Below are positions 54,401 to 64,000 of a stretch of 64,000 nt of DNA, piece after piece. The stretch covers positions 19,778,001 through 19,842,000 of the forward strand of contig NC_091976.1 in the NCBI RefSeq assembly GCF_036711975.1, read 5' to 3'. The notes below the pieces were generated by a model. That model did not search any database, was not told the DNA's origin, and was given only the letters and a program-made list of their open reading frames with translations. Each line of letters begins with the position of its first letter. Position 1 is the stretch's first letter. The DNA comes from Onthophagus taurus. Taxonomy: Eukaryota > Arthropoda > Insecta > Coleoptera > Scarabaeidae. Made by a program: the position numbers and the translations under genes.

Positions 54401-57400
54401 TTTGAGTAGTATAAATCGGGAAAATTGTTGTTTCTTCATATCTTACAGGTTCAGTTGGAATTGTATTTACATAAAACGTTGTTCTTTTCGTTGGTTTCTC
54501 CGTTTGGGGCAACTCTGTTGTTTGAGTTGATGGAGTAACCGTTACAGTTCTTATTAAATCTTGTGGAGTTGTGTTTCTAAATCTTCCACTTCTCCGCTTT
54601 GTAGTTGTTTGTCTTATGGTTGTGGTGGGTGGTTCTGTAGGTTTAGTTGTCGGTCTAGTTGTTCTTCTTGGAGTTGTTGTTATTCTTTCAGTGGTTGTTG
54701 GAGCAGCTGTTCTTATTCTTCTAGTCGTTGTCCAAAACGTTGTTTCAGGAACAAAGAAAGGGGTTGTAGTTACAAATCTTTTTGTTGTTGTCATAAATCT
54801 TGTTGTAAGAGGTGGTTTAGTTGGAGTGCGAGGTGGAATTGTAGGCGGTGGATTGGTTGTTGTAGGAAGTGGAATTGTTGTTGTTCGTATTGGTCTTGTT
54901 GTTGTTGGAATTGGCTTTGTTGTTGTTGGAACTGGTTTCGTTGTTGTTGGTACTGGTCTAGTTGTTGTTGGTACTGGTCTAGTTGTTGTTGGTACTGTTC
55001 TAGTTGTTGTTGGTACCGTTCTAGTTGTTGTTGGTACCGTTCTAGTTGTTGTTGGTACTGTTCTAGTTGTTGTTGGTACTTGTGTTGTTGTTGTTTGCAC
55101 TGGCTTTGTAGTTGGAATTGTAGTTATTCTTTGCGTGGTAACCAGTTCTGTTATAGTAGTGATCTCTTCACCCAATCTGCTACCCAAGGCAGTAAAATTA
55201 GAGAAAATTCTTTGAATGAAATAAGGTGTTGTGGCTCTAATATTTAATTGATAATCTTCGAATATTGGAGTAACTGTTGTTGGAGTATTTGTGTATCGGG
55301 TTGTTGTCATCATTTTTCTTTGTGTTGTCGTTTCTTGTATATCATTTTCAACGAAATTGAACTCTGGTGGGATCGTTTTTGCTACGATGATTGTTTCTTT
55401 TTTGGTTGGAATAGTTGTTACAACATTCATTGTAGTTGGTGGTAAAGTTGTAGGTACACTTTGCTTAGGCGGTATTGTTATAATTTCAACTTGCTGTGGT
55501 TTTGGCGGTGCAGTTGTTATATCTTCCTTCTTTTTCGTGGTTGTTTCAACGTTAGTTGCTTCAACAATCTTTTCTGGTTTATTATTGCCATTGTTACTGA
55601 TTGTGTTTTCTTCTATGTTAACTTCTTCGGTATCTCTTCCTGTATTTGCAACCTACAAAGTTGATGAATTCTTAGAACGTAATTCGGAGAGAGTTGATGA
55701 TTTATAAAGGTTAAATACGCGGGTGTGTATTATATTAAATGATAATGAACGTTTAGTATCATGCTTTATTCACTGATCTGTTACAGAATCTTCCCTCTTC
55801 TCACGTGTTATCTTATTCCAAGAGCATCCCTAAAACCACTTTTTATTTTAAATAAACGTATTACTTACCGTTTCGTTTGTAGCGTTTACGTTACTTTTGG
55901 GTATATCATCAAATTCTTCTATAGTTCTATTTATTATAGTCATATTTCCTGTTGGTGCTTGAGTTGATGCTATTTCCGGAGTACTTGGTAGATCATTTTT
56001 AGTTGCCTAAAACATTAATGTATTGATAATAGGAATTACTTAGATTATGGCTAAGCTAACGCGAGTTTTTTTATGGGTTAATTGCACATTATGAGGTGTA
56101 CTATGATGTATGAGAATGAGATGAAGTTCTGCCGTGCAAAACATAATAGCAAACAGAACATGCAAGGCAGATTTGTAGTCACCTGAATTCGTTTTGTTTT
56201 AGTATGTTAGTGTTAAAGTGGAGGGCCATTATTTCTTCGTTGACCTTTTATAGCAAATAACGTACTTACCGTTTCTTTTTTAAATTTTACTTACCATTTA
56301 AAAACATTTAAGTTTCCAATAACACAAAAATATTGCAGTTAAGATGCAGTTTTCTTAGTTGATGATCGTTTTTAAATTCAGTCAATGTGAATTTTAAACT
56401 GATAATTTTGTAACGATACAAAACCGCATACCAAACTAAAAGCTTGATTTGGAATGCTCAGTCCGTAAAGAGTTTCATTCCAAATGATATTAGCAACAAA
56501 ATTTGAACGCTTATTTAAAATTAATCACAAAACAAAGAGTAATAATAAAGAAAATTAATCTCGTATCTGAATTGGTCAGAATAATGTTTTTGATAAAAGA
56601 TAGGCCCTCGTGCAAGAAAAATATATACAGCGTTTGTGTGCAAAAAAGACCAAGCAACCCCATGGTGCTATGGTACGAAGTATATTCAGGTGATCTACCT
56701 CAAGATCTTAAGACGTGAATGACAAAAAGCTGCAAAAAGCTATATCCAACCACCAGAAAAGAAGTGCAATGATCGTTAGGAACAAGATTTCCTTTAAAGT
56801 AGTAGAGATGTTTACTAAATAAGTAAAGAAAGAAAAGGTATTCTGTGTTCCTTCGATAAGTGCACGACTCAAGAGTTACTTTGATGAATACCGTTTGAAG
56901 AGTTTGATTATTATCGTCCGATCTGGTGCTATCCTGTGTTACTTGGTTACTGGTTATATCCGGTCTGGGGGTCTGGGGGTTTGCGCTTACGTCGAAACCA
57001 CTTACTTGAATGATGGGTTCCTCTGGGATCAACGTTCCGTTCGGGAACTTTTGGACAACGGTATTGTTAGGGTACACGCCGACAATTATGAACGGGGTAT
57101 TTTTGTTAGGGTACATACTGGGCCTTTTTCGGATTATGGTGTTATTTGGAAGAATCGCGAAGATATAATAGTCTTTATCCGGCGCAGTTGATGTTTCAAT
57201 CGTATTGTTTTCAATCGGCTGCGGGTCAGAGGCCAATAATTTAGCCTCTCTATTTGTTGCATTATTATTTGTATTAGTCGAATTGGAAATGGTCATAGAA
57301 GAATTAGTATCGTTACTAATTGAGGACGTTTCGTTTGATGAAGATGTTTCATTTGTTACACTAGCCATAACATCCATGGAAGAATTATTATTAGTCGAGT

Positions 57401-60400
57401 TATTCACATCAGTCATTATTCGATTAGCTTTACTCGCGGCGAAAGTTCGACTCGAGATTGTGATTGTGCTGCCATCGTCAGGTTGATTAAACGTGCTGGT
57501 TACGTCATTAGCTGAGAATACCGTTACAGAACCAGGACTTACTTCGAAATTTGTATGAGTAGATAGACTCGAACCTGCCGGCTTTACAGTTGTTTTTTCC
57601 AACGTTACCGTTGAAGATATTGTATTTGGTGTTGTTCCCGCTATTTCCAACAACCTAGCTATTAATTGTAGGATAGTGGAGGAGTTTGGAACCCCATTTT
57701 GTTTAATCGCAGAAATAATCGATTCGGATTCATTAACAGGAAGAGAATTTTGAGTTTCCGTTTCACCTATCATTTCCGTAGTCATGGATTCCGTTGTTTC
57801 CATGACCTCAGTTACCGATTCAACAGCTTGAGAACTTGACTCTGCCATTTCTGAACTAACCTCAGTTGTTGCAATATTTAATTCGTTCATTATAGGAGTG
57901 GTTTCGGGATTTTCAGATGTTTGCGAGATCTCAGAATTTTTAGGAACCTCGGTGGTTTCTGCTTTATTTAATAATTCCGTAGTTTGCGAAATTTCAGATG
58001 TTTCTGATGTTTCTGGCAACTCAGAAGATTGAGGAACCTCAGAGGTTTCTATTTTATTTAAGGTTTCTGTGGTTTGTGGAATTTGAGGTTGTTCGGATGT
58101 TTCTGACAGTTGAGATGATTCTGAATTTTGAATTCTATCTGACATTTGGGGTACTAATGAAGTTTGTGGTACTTCAGAACTTGATGGTTGTGACATTTCT
58201 GTACTTTGTAATGTTTCTGAACTTGAAGGATTTTCTGAATTTTGTGACATTTCTGTACTTTGCGGGGTTTCTGAACTTGAAGGCATTTCAGAACTTTGTG
58301 TCACTTCTGTATTCTGTGGTGATTCTGAATTTAAAGGTATTTCTGAACTTTGTGACATTTCTGTACTTTGTGGCATTTCTGTACTTTGTGACATTTCTGT
58401 ACTTTGTAACATTTCTGTACTTTGTGACATTTCTGTACTTAGTGACATTTGAGGCGTATCTGATTCAATTCTCTCCGAAATTTCTAATTTTTTTGCTAAT
58501 TTAATACTTGAATCAGTGACGCTTTGAACATTATCATTTTTAATTTCTTCAGTAATGCTTTGAACGGATGATGATTCAGATGAACTTTGAATTTGTTCGG
58601 TAGATCCGATCTGTTCACTTGAAATAACTGAAGAAATTTGTTCCGTTACTGATTCAAGTATTTTCAAGCTAGAGCTTGATTCAATAACTTGCGTAGTGAA
58701 ATCAACTTTGATCTCTTCAGCAACTGAAGTGTTTGGAATTTCAGAATTTTCGGTGCTAATACTTAGCATTTCTAATTTAGCCACTTCAGTTGGTGAAGAG
58801 TCTGATGAAGTATCACTTACACTTTCGGTGGTTTGGCCGATCAAGTTCTCAACTGTTTGAACTGGGGTTGTGTTTTCAATGTTTAATTCATTATTTGGTG
58901 GATTTGTTTGTTTTGAATTGGCTAAGTTAGGAACTTTAGTAATACCGTCAGTAAAATTTGGTGGTGTCGTAGGCGAAATAGCGTTTAAATAATTTAACGT
59001 GGCCAAAAAATCGGAGAGAGATATGGTTTCAGTGAAACCCGTTTTTGATCTTACAGTAGAAGAATCGAGAGTATTTGAAAAACTTGACGTGGTACTCGTT
59101 TCTGTGGAACTTTCAGAAGAGACTTCAAACGATGATTCAGTACTTGAAGATGTGGATGATTCAAAGTTCTCGGATTCAATTGAATTTCCATTTAAGTTTA
59201 TGATCTCAGCATCTGGATTAATCGAAGAGGTAACGGAACTAGTTGAAGAAGAAGTAGTGGTTTGCGTACTAGTAGAAGTTGGAGCAGAAGTTGTTGAAAT
59301 AATAGTTGTTGTAGTAGAAGTTGTTGAAGCAGAAGTTGTTGAAATAGAATTTATTGAATCTGAAGTTGTTGGAGTAGAAGAAGTGGAAGAAAAAGTAGTT
59401 TTTGGCGTGACTACAACTAAATCGGTACTGGGCGTAGGAGAGATCGATTTCAAGATAGCTAATAGTTGGGAAATAGTGCGTTGTTGGTCAGTTTGTTCGT
59501 TTGAGAGTTCCTCGATCACCCCTAAGGTGTTGGTGATGGTGGAAGATGGAGTGCGAGCAGTAGAAGAAACGGTTGAGATACCTACTGTTGGCGAAGACGT
59601 CGACTGTATGGCGTTTATAGAACTCAAAATTCTCTCGATAATTGTGGTTGGCTTTTCGGTGGTTGCAGTTAAATTTTCGTTCGTTTTGTCTGTGGTCTGT
59701 TTCGTTTGGTCTTTTTTACTTGGAATTTTGAATATTGCAGTTTCTTTAGTCGGTCCGTCGTCAGTTTTGTCTGCAGTCTGGTTTGGAGCAACCGTAGAGG
59801 AAATAGCGGTGATTGAGTAAATGATTCTCTCTATTATCGACACTGGTTGCTTCTCAGATGGTTGTGCAGGTGGTGCCCCAGTTGTTACCTTTAGAAATTT
59901 TAAGAATCATTTACAGAAATGGTTTAAGTTTTTCGATATGTTACCAATGAGGCAGGGAGCAATTTTTCAGGTAAATTGGAAGGGGTAAGCAATTCTCCAT
60001 TTATCAAATTATCCGAGGGGATGGTATTTACAGGTTCATCTATAGATATTATTTCCATTCCGTCTTCAATCCGTTGCTTCACCTGCAACACCATTCCAAT
60101 GATTTCCGGTTGTATATTCATTTTTTATTTAATGCTGCGAATTGTACTGTTTTTTTTTAGTTAATTGAGTGTTAATCGCTTGCAGCTGGTGTATTTACAA
60201 TCACCAAGATAATTTTCGGGGATAAAAAATAAAAATAAATAAAAAGTAAATCAGGGGATTTTGCAATTTATTTGTGCAAGATTAAAGAAAATAAAATAGT
60301 ACACCTCGATACATCGTAACCTAGAACTTATTTAATATTAATATGGTGCATCTTTGTTATTATTTTTTTATATTTATACTATATTTTTACTGGCTATTGA

Positions 60401-62122
60401 AAATCTCTTTAAATAATAATTAAAAATGATTTCTTTTAAATTATTTCGCTTAATGAAGGAATTATGGCAAATTTCTACGTTAATTGTAAAACGATATAAA
60501 GTATAATCTGATATGTATTAAAAAAATATCATCTGCTCATTTTAATTTTATCAGCTGGTTGATAATCGATTAAAATTTAGAATCAACCCGCTTTTATTTT
60601 GAGGATTAAAACGAACAGAATACACCCATAAATTATCACATTATTTTTTTCAGTCTTTTACTAATAATTCTGTTAAGCAAAATTAATCATCTAAAAAAAT
60701 ACTGTTATTAATGCCTAGATTTTTTATTAAAATGTTATATATCATAAAAAACATTTAAAACCCAATAAATATCGTACATAACATGACATTTCGGAGCAAC
60801 ATATTATAAATAATTTTTTTTTGTCATTGTCAAGGTCAACAACTGCGACACTAAAAGCAACACTAAATAAAGAAGCACATTCAATAAAAAAATAAATAAT
60901 TCAAAAATTATAATCTACTGCTCCTAAATACCATGTATGTTAAAATTCTAAAAGCACATCGATTCGAAAGCAAAATAGGAATTTTCAAGTAAGTTTTCTC
61001 ATTCCTATTTTGACATAAAGCGTTTTCGCCCTTAAAAAAGTCTACCTGCTATAAAGTTACCATATACACAAATTAAAAAGGGGATGCCATAATTCCAGGG
61101 GGAAGCACCGAGGAGATTCTAAACACAGGGAGCGAAAAAACAGCGAAAGCCAGTGTGTTTTAGTATAAATACGTTTTCTTTTTAACTTATCATTACAAAC
61201 ATGTGCCTTATAAACTAATTGTAAGTTTAAAAAAAAAAGTAATAAACGAGATCCGACACCACTTTTCCGCGTGATAAGAGTAAACGTGTTAAGCTTTCCG
61301 CCAAACAAAAAAATAAAAAGGAAGCGCTATACAGAGGTAGAAGCGTAACATTTTGTAGAAGAGCAGCGGTTGTCCTTTCAGTTTAACCGATTGAAAGTCC
61401 AGTGTTGTGCCTCTGACCAATCAAATTCCTTCGAGAAGAAGACATTTATTATTAAATTTTATGCTATATTAAGTAAATTACAAAATCGGTCACTGTAAAA
61501 TGTCTAAGTCCTCGTAAGTAAGTAATAAAAAGTCTTAAGTCAGATCAGTCGGTGTACTATTTTATTTCATGGGAAAAATTAATTTCTTTTTTATCTTTAA
61601 CTTTGTGTTGCAGTCAAAGAAAGAAATAGTTCTTTTTACTTACATAACTCGGTGTTACTGTTGGTACCGTTGGGATATAAACGGGTGCGTTTGTTGGTCT
61701 CGTTGATGCTGGTCGATTGATAATGTCATTTCGAAATCTTGCACTGTAACGATTCTTTTTCTTTCCGATAGCTGCTAATTGCTAATTATAGAGAAAAATA
61801 AATCAAATTAAATTAATTAATTATTAAATACGAGTAGATAAACGATGTTTTTGAGGTAATTTTAATTGATGATTACGAATTTTCAGTCCGATTATCGTTA
61901 TTAACCCAATTTTTTTAAACAAATGTTTTTCCATAAAATGTAGATAAAAATAAATCATAATTGAACAAGCAGCAATAAATCATCTAATTCAATGAATGAT
62001 TTAGTATGCAACCTAAGTAGCATGATTTTTTGCCATTAATTTGTAATATTTCAAACCTGACATACAGTGCGTAAATTGTCTTCATATCGAGCCTTGGGTG
62101 TCTCGACTACAATAACTGGATA
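51375..62122 (-). CDS. Large Ser/Thr-rich mucin-like extracellular protein, 5'-partial
   Basis: Exons read leftward: 62122-62057 (tentative), 61781-61644, 60082-59945, 59888-56880, 56006-55869, 55652-54069, 54013-53666, 53534-52749 and 51464-51375. Every exon is a multiple of three and every junction is phase 0; total about 2100 residues to a TGA at 51377-51375. The composition is Thr/Ser/Pro-rich with many N-x-S/T sites, as in mucins or cuticular matrix proteins. Short predicted helices are interspersed: E-R-I-I-Y-S-I-T-A-I, L-S-Q-L-L-A-I-L type, and an E/K/R coiled segment (about 54080-54170). The start and any signal peptide lie beyond the right edge. No chitin-binding or other named domain is visible. 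I do not recognise a specific orthologue; a secreted matrix role is inferred from composition. Confidence 0.8.
51465..52748 (-). other. Last intron of the mucin-like gene
   Basis: About 1.28 kb between the penultimate and last coding exons. AT-rich, with no recognised transposon or gene on either strand. Confidence 0.6.
54069..55652 (-). CDS. Thr/Pro repeat exon of the mucin-like gene
   Basis: A 528-codon phase-0 exon (acceptor TTTGTAG before 55652, donor GTAAGT after 54069). It is dominated by T-T-T and P-T-T-T-R/K runs, including about 11 tandem P-T-T-T-R-T-V-type heptads, and ends with a charged coiled-coil-like segment (E-Q-Q-R-K-D-L-Q-E-L-A-R-L-E-K-E-Q-A). Dense Thr suggests heavy O-glycosylation. 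The long Cys- or Val-rich frames on the opposite strand here are mirror images of the repeat and are not genes. Confidence 0.8.
54880..55095. repeat. 21-bp minisatellite coding P-T-T-T-R-x-V heptads
   Basis: On the plus strand the unit is GTTGTTGTTGGTACTGKTCTA (21 bp), about 10 copies, with the most similar ones at 54940-55080. Because the unit is a multiple of three, changes in copy number keep the reading frame. Copies at the edges diverge (P-I, P-V, P-L variants), suggesting spread from the centre. Confidence 0.9.
55653..55868 (-). other. Intron of the mucin-like gene
   Basis: Short AT-rich intron between exons 56006-55869 (donor GTAAGTAA) and 55652-54069. No other feature seen. Confidence 0.6.
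56007..56879 (-). other. Intron of the mucin-like gene
   Basis: About 870 bp between the 3-kb exon and the 46-codon exon at 56006-55869. The open frames seen on either strand run into intron sequence and show no conserved motif. No transposon was recognised. Confidence 0.55.
56880..59888 (-). CDS. 3-kb Ser/Thr/Glu-rich exon of the mucin-like gene
   Basis: A 1003-codon phase-0 exon. The N-terminal third is T-rich with spaced hydrophobic helices (E-R-I-I-Y-S-I-T-A-I, E-R-I-L-S-S-I-N-A-I, L-L-A-I-L-K-S-I-S-P). The centre is S/E-rich with hexapeptide S-T-E-M-S-Q-type repeats. A later helix L-L-A/E-I-A-type (about 57640-57680) is followed by an N/S-rich region full of N-x-S/T sequons. Near the end is an ordered-looking block with two related motifs, L-P-N-N-T-I-I-R-K and Y-P-N-N-T-V-V-Q-K (about 57040-57180), probably the conserved core of the protein. 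The exon ends F-I-K before a GTAACT donor. Confidence 0.8.
58190..58450. repeat. 18-bp minisatellite coding S-T-E-M-x-Q hexads
   Basis: On the plus strand the unit resembles TTTCTGTACTTTGTGACA (18 bp), encoding S-T-E-M-S/P/L-Q on the minus strand. The units at 58340-58445 are nearly identical; more diverged S-S-E-x-P-Q versions extend on both sides. The unit keeps frame, as in the other minisatellite of this gene. Confidence 0.85.
60083..61643 (-). other. Intron of the mucin-like gene
   Basis: About 1.56 kb of strongly AT-rich DNA between exons 61781-61644 and 60082-59945. No coding frame, transposase motif or tandem repeat was found. Confidence 0.55.
62057..62122 (-). CDS. Candidate small upstream exon of the mucin-like gene
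   Basis: A 66-bp stretch after a TATTTAG acceptor and before CAG|GTTTGA reads Y-P-V-I-V-V-E-T-P-K-A-R-Y-E-D-N-L-R-T-V and ends C-Q. It has phase 0 at both ends, like all other exons of the gene. It would join to Q-L-A-A-I-G-K-K-K of the 61781 exon. The donor is weak, so transcript evidence would be needed to accept it. Confidence 0.45.
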
Positions 62123-62209
62123 CTAAATACTACAAAATGTTTGGAATTAGTATAGAATTGTAAGACTTTATAGCAATAAAAATGTTTGGACTTACTCTAG
62201 TCACAACCC

Positions 62210-63540
62210 AATCTTCAAGAAAATGTTGACCGCATTTCATATTACAAAAAAGTTCAAGTCAGAATATTTCTTGTAGTCTAAAAATACTGGCAGAATTCTA
62301 GAGTACAAGAAGAAGTCAGAAAACGCAAGACACAAGACATTATGAAAAATTCTTGAATGACACTGGTACGATTCCAGACTTTAAGAGTCTGGAAACTTTA
62401 GGAATTACGCTGATCGTAATCTAAATAGAAAGAAAATGTCTGGAATTACAATGACCAAATTCCAGGCTGTAAGAAGAAGTCTGCAATTATACCGGTCGAT
62501 TCTAGACATTAAGAAACAGTCTGGAATGACGTTTGGAAAGATTTCGGATTTTAACAGTATATTTGGAATTAATCAAACATCATATAACAAAAGAAGTTGT
62601 TTGGAATTATTCTAACCAGTCTTGAAACTCGAAGAAAATATTAGGAATTACAGTGGCCGAGTTTAAAACTGCAAGAAAATGCCTGGAATAATAATGAAAA
62701 TATTGCGAACTGCAAGAAAAAAATTGTTTACGCCTAAATTATTATGAAAATATCGGAAAGTGCACTGATTGAAATCAAAATTGGAATAAATGCTTTAAAA
62801 TTACCCACGTTAATCCCCAGAATTAAAAAAAAGGTCTTGGATTAACATGATCATACAATACTAAGATAAAAAAAATTTAGGAATTACGCAGATCGTGATC
62901 CAAATAGGAAGAAAATGTCTGCAATTATAATTACCCAATTCCGAACTGTAAGAAGAAGTCTGTAATGATACCGGTCGATTCCAGACTTTAAGAAACAGCC
63001 TGGAATGACGTTTGGAAAGATTTCGGGTTCTAACAGAATATTTGGACTTAACCAAACACCATATAGCAAAAAAATTAGGTAGGAATTATTCTAACCAGTC
63101 TTGAAACTTCAAGAAAATATTACGGGTTGCATGGCCAAGAATCATACTGTAAGAAAATGTCTGGAATTATAATGAAGATATTGCGAACTGCAAGAAAAAA
63201 GTTGTATACGCCTAAATTATTATGAAAATATCGGAAAGTGCAATGATTGAAATCCAAATTGGAAGAAAGCTTTAGCGCCCACGTTAATTGCCAAAATTAA
63301 AAAAAAAGTCTTGGAAAAACATGATCAGACAGTACAAAGATAGAAACATTGTAGGAATTACGCTGATCGTGATCTAAATAGCAAGAAAATGTCTGGAACT
63401 ACAATTACCAAATTCCAGACTGTTTGAAGAAGTCTGCAACTACATCGTTTAAGTTCAGACTTTAATCTTAAAACCTAAATTGGAAGAAGAAGTTTCATCA
63501 ATGGCGTTGATAAGCCATCAAGTTCCTAAACTCTAAAGAC
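62210..63540. repeat. 478-bp tandem repeat with short internal subrepeats
   Basis: CGCCTAAATTATTATGAAAA starts at 62731 and again at 63209, a period of 478 bp, with more than two copies between about 62400 and 63440. Within each unit the words TCTGGAATTACA, CAAATTCCAGACTGTAAGAAGAA and AGAAAATGTCTGGAATTA recur every 40-60 bp, so the unit itself arose from a shorter repeat. Non-coding; it lies in an upstream intron or flank of the mucin-like gene. Confidence 0.85.
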
Positions 63541-64000
63541 AAGTATGGGTTAACATGACCAATAAGTCACTTTAGATATTATGGAAGTAATGTTTGCTAC
63601 TACACTCGTTTGGAAAGATTAGACACTCAGGTTCGAATCAATCAGAGGCATTAGATATATAATTTATTGCTACGCTCTCCAATAATGATATTTACCATAG
63701 AGTTTTTTTTAAATAGGATCTTATGAAATCAAGTTTTTAGTCTGAAAAAATTTTTTGAATGAGAGAGTTTTCATTAGCAGTCTACACATCTTGCACTTTT
63801 GTCTATAAAATGTTTCTTATTATCTTTCCTCTTATTACATTTGAACATCAATACTGCAAATTTAGTTGATATGTGGTACACGACTGTATTTCAAAAAATT
63901 TCAGTAAAGATGTAATTAATGCAACAAACTAGCCTAACCCATCAAAACCTTCCACATACGCATTATTAGTTGTTTAATTTGTATTGGGTTGTCTAAGACT
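63541..64000. other. Right-edge sequence, nothing recognised
   Basis: AT-rich DNA beyond the tandem repeat, presumably intron of the mucin-like gene. No exon with matching phase and no transposon motif was seen. Confidence 0.4.

Noticed and set aside
54561..55247. Long Cys/Trp/Ser-rich and Val-rich open frames on the plus strand
   Set aside because: They are the complement of the Thr/Pro repeat exon; low stop density comes from the repeat composition, not from coding selection.
57998..59820. Plus-strand open frames rich in Phe/Leu and Val/Glu
   Set aside because: Shadows of the 3-kb Ser/Thr-rich exon on the opposite strand, with no start context or family motif.
62210..63540. Regular repeats considered as a CRISPR array
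   Set aside because: Units are hundreds of bases, degenerate and without unique spacers; the genome is animal.

Overview
This is a window of AT-rich animal nuclear DNA, almost certainly from an insect and most likely a beetle. The insect call rests on short GT-AG introns (about 45-70 bp), the insect-type gene set, and a dense load of decayed arthropod transposons (LINEs, hAT, piggyBac, pogo, mariner, Transib). The beetle call is an inference from the presence of a SORL1 orthologue and an intronless HCN-like channel gene. No bacterial, organellar, CRISPR, tRNA or rRNA feature was seen.

Layout. 785-15124 (+) is a 5'-partial sortilin-related receptor (SORL1/LR11 type) gene: VPS10, YWTD propeller, EGF, nine LDLa repeats, six FN3 domains, TM segment and sorting tail. 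Its two large introns are filled with transposon debris: pogo, a LINE 3' end, a 1.26-kb hAT element carrying a satellite-like array, two piggyBac relics and a mariner-like relic. 16167-16639 (+) is a complete three-exon ATG12. 18.7-21.4 kb holds LINE and piggyBac relics (-). 21538-23232 (+) is an intronless HCN/CNG-like channel lacking the canonical GYG filter. It converges on TMEM237 (23520-24847, -). 25.4-28.8 kb holds LINE relics, the last with an intact RT-RNaseH ORF. 29572-31229 (+) is a four-exon WSD1/DGAT-type acyltransferase, convergent with an Ets98B/SPDEF-type transcription factor (32126-34891, -). 36-50.9 kb is accessory DNA: a hAT relic, an akirin processed pseudogene, a large gene-poor stretch, a Transib (RAG1-core-like) transposase fossil, a long palindrome, several LINE fragments and a mariner relic. 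51375 to at least 61781 (-), probably to 62122 and on past the right edge, is a large Ser/Thr-rich mucin-like extracellular protein gene whose exons are all phase 0. Its 5' end lies outside the window, behind a 478-bp tandem repeat.

The resident genes do not form one pathway. SORL1 (endosomal sorting), ATG12 (autophagy conjugation), TMEM237 (ciliary transition zone), an acyl-ester synthase, an ETS factor and a secreted mucin are independent single-copy genes separated by repeats. The most unusual items are the filter-less HCN-like channel, the Transib fossil, the hAT element with an internal higher-order tandem array, and the modular phase-0 mucin gene.
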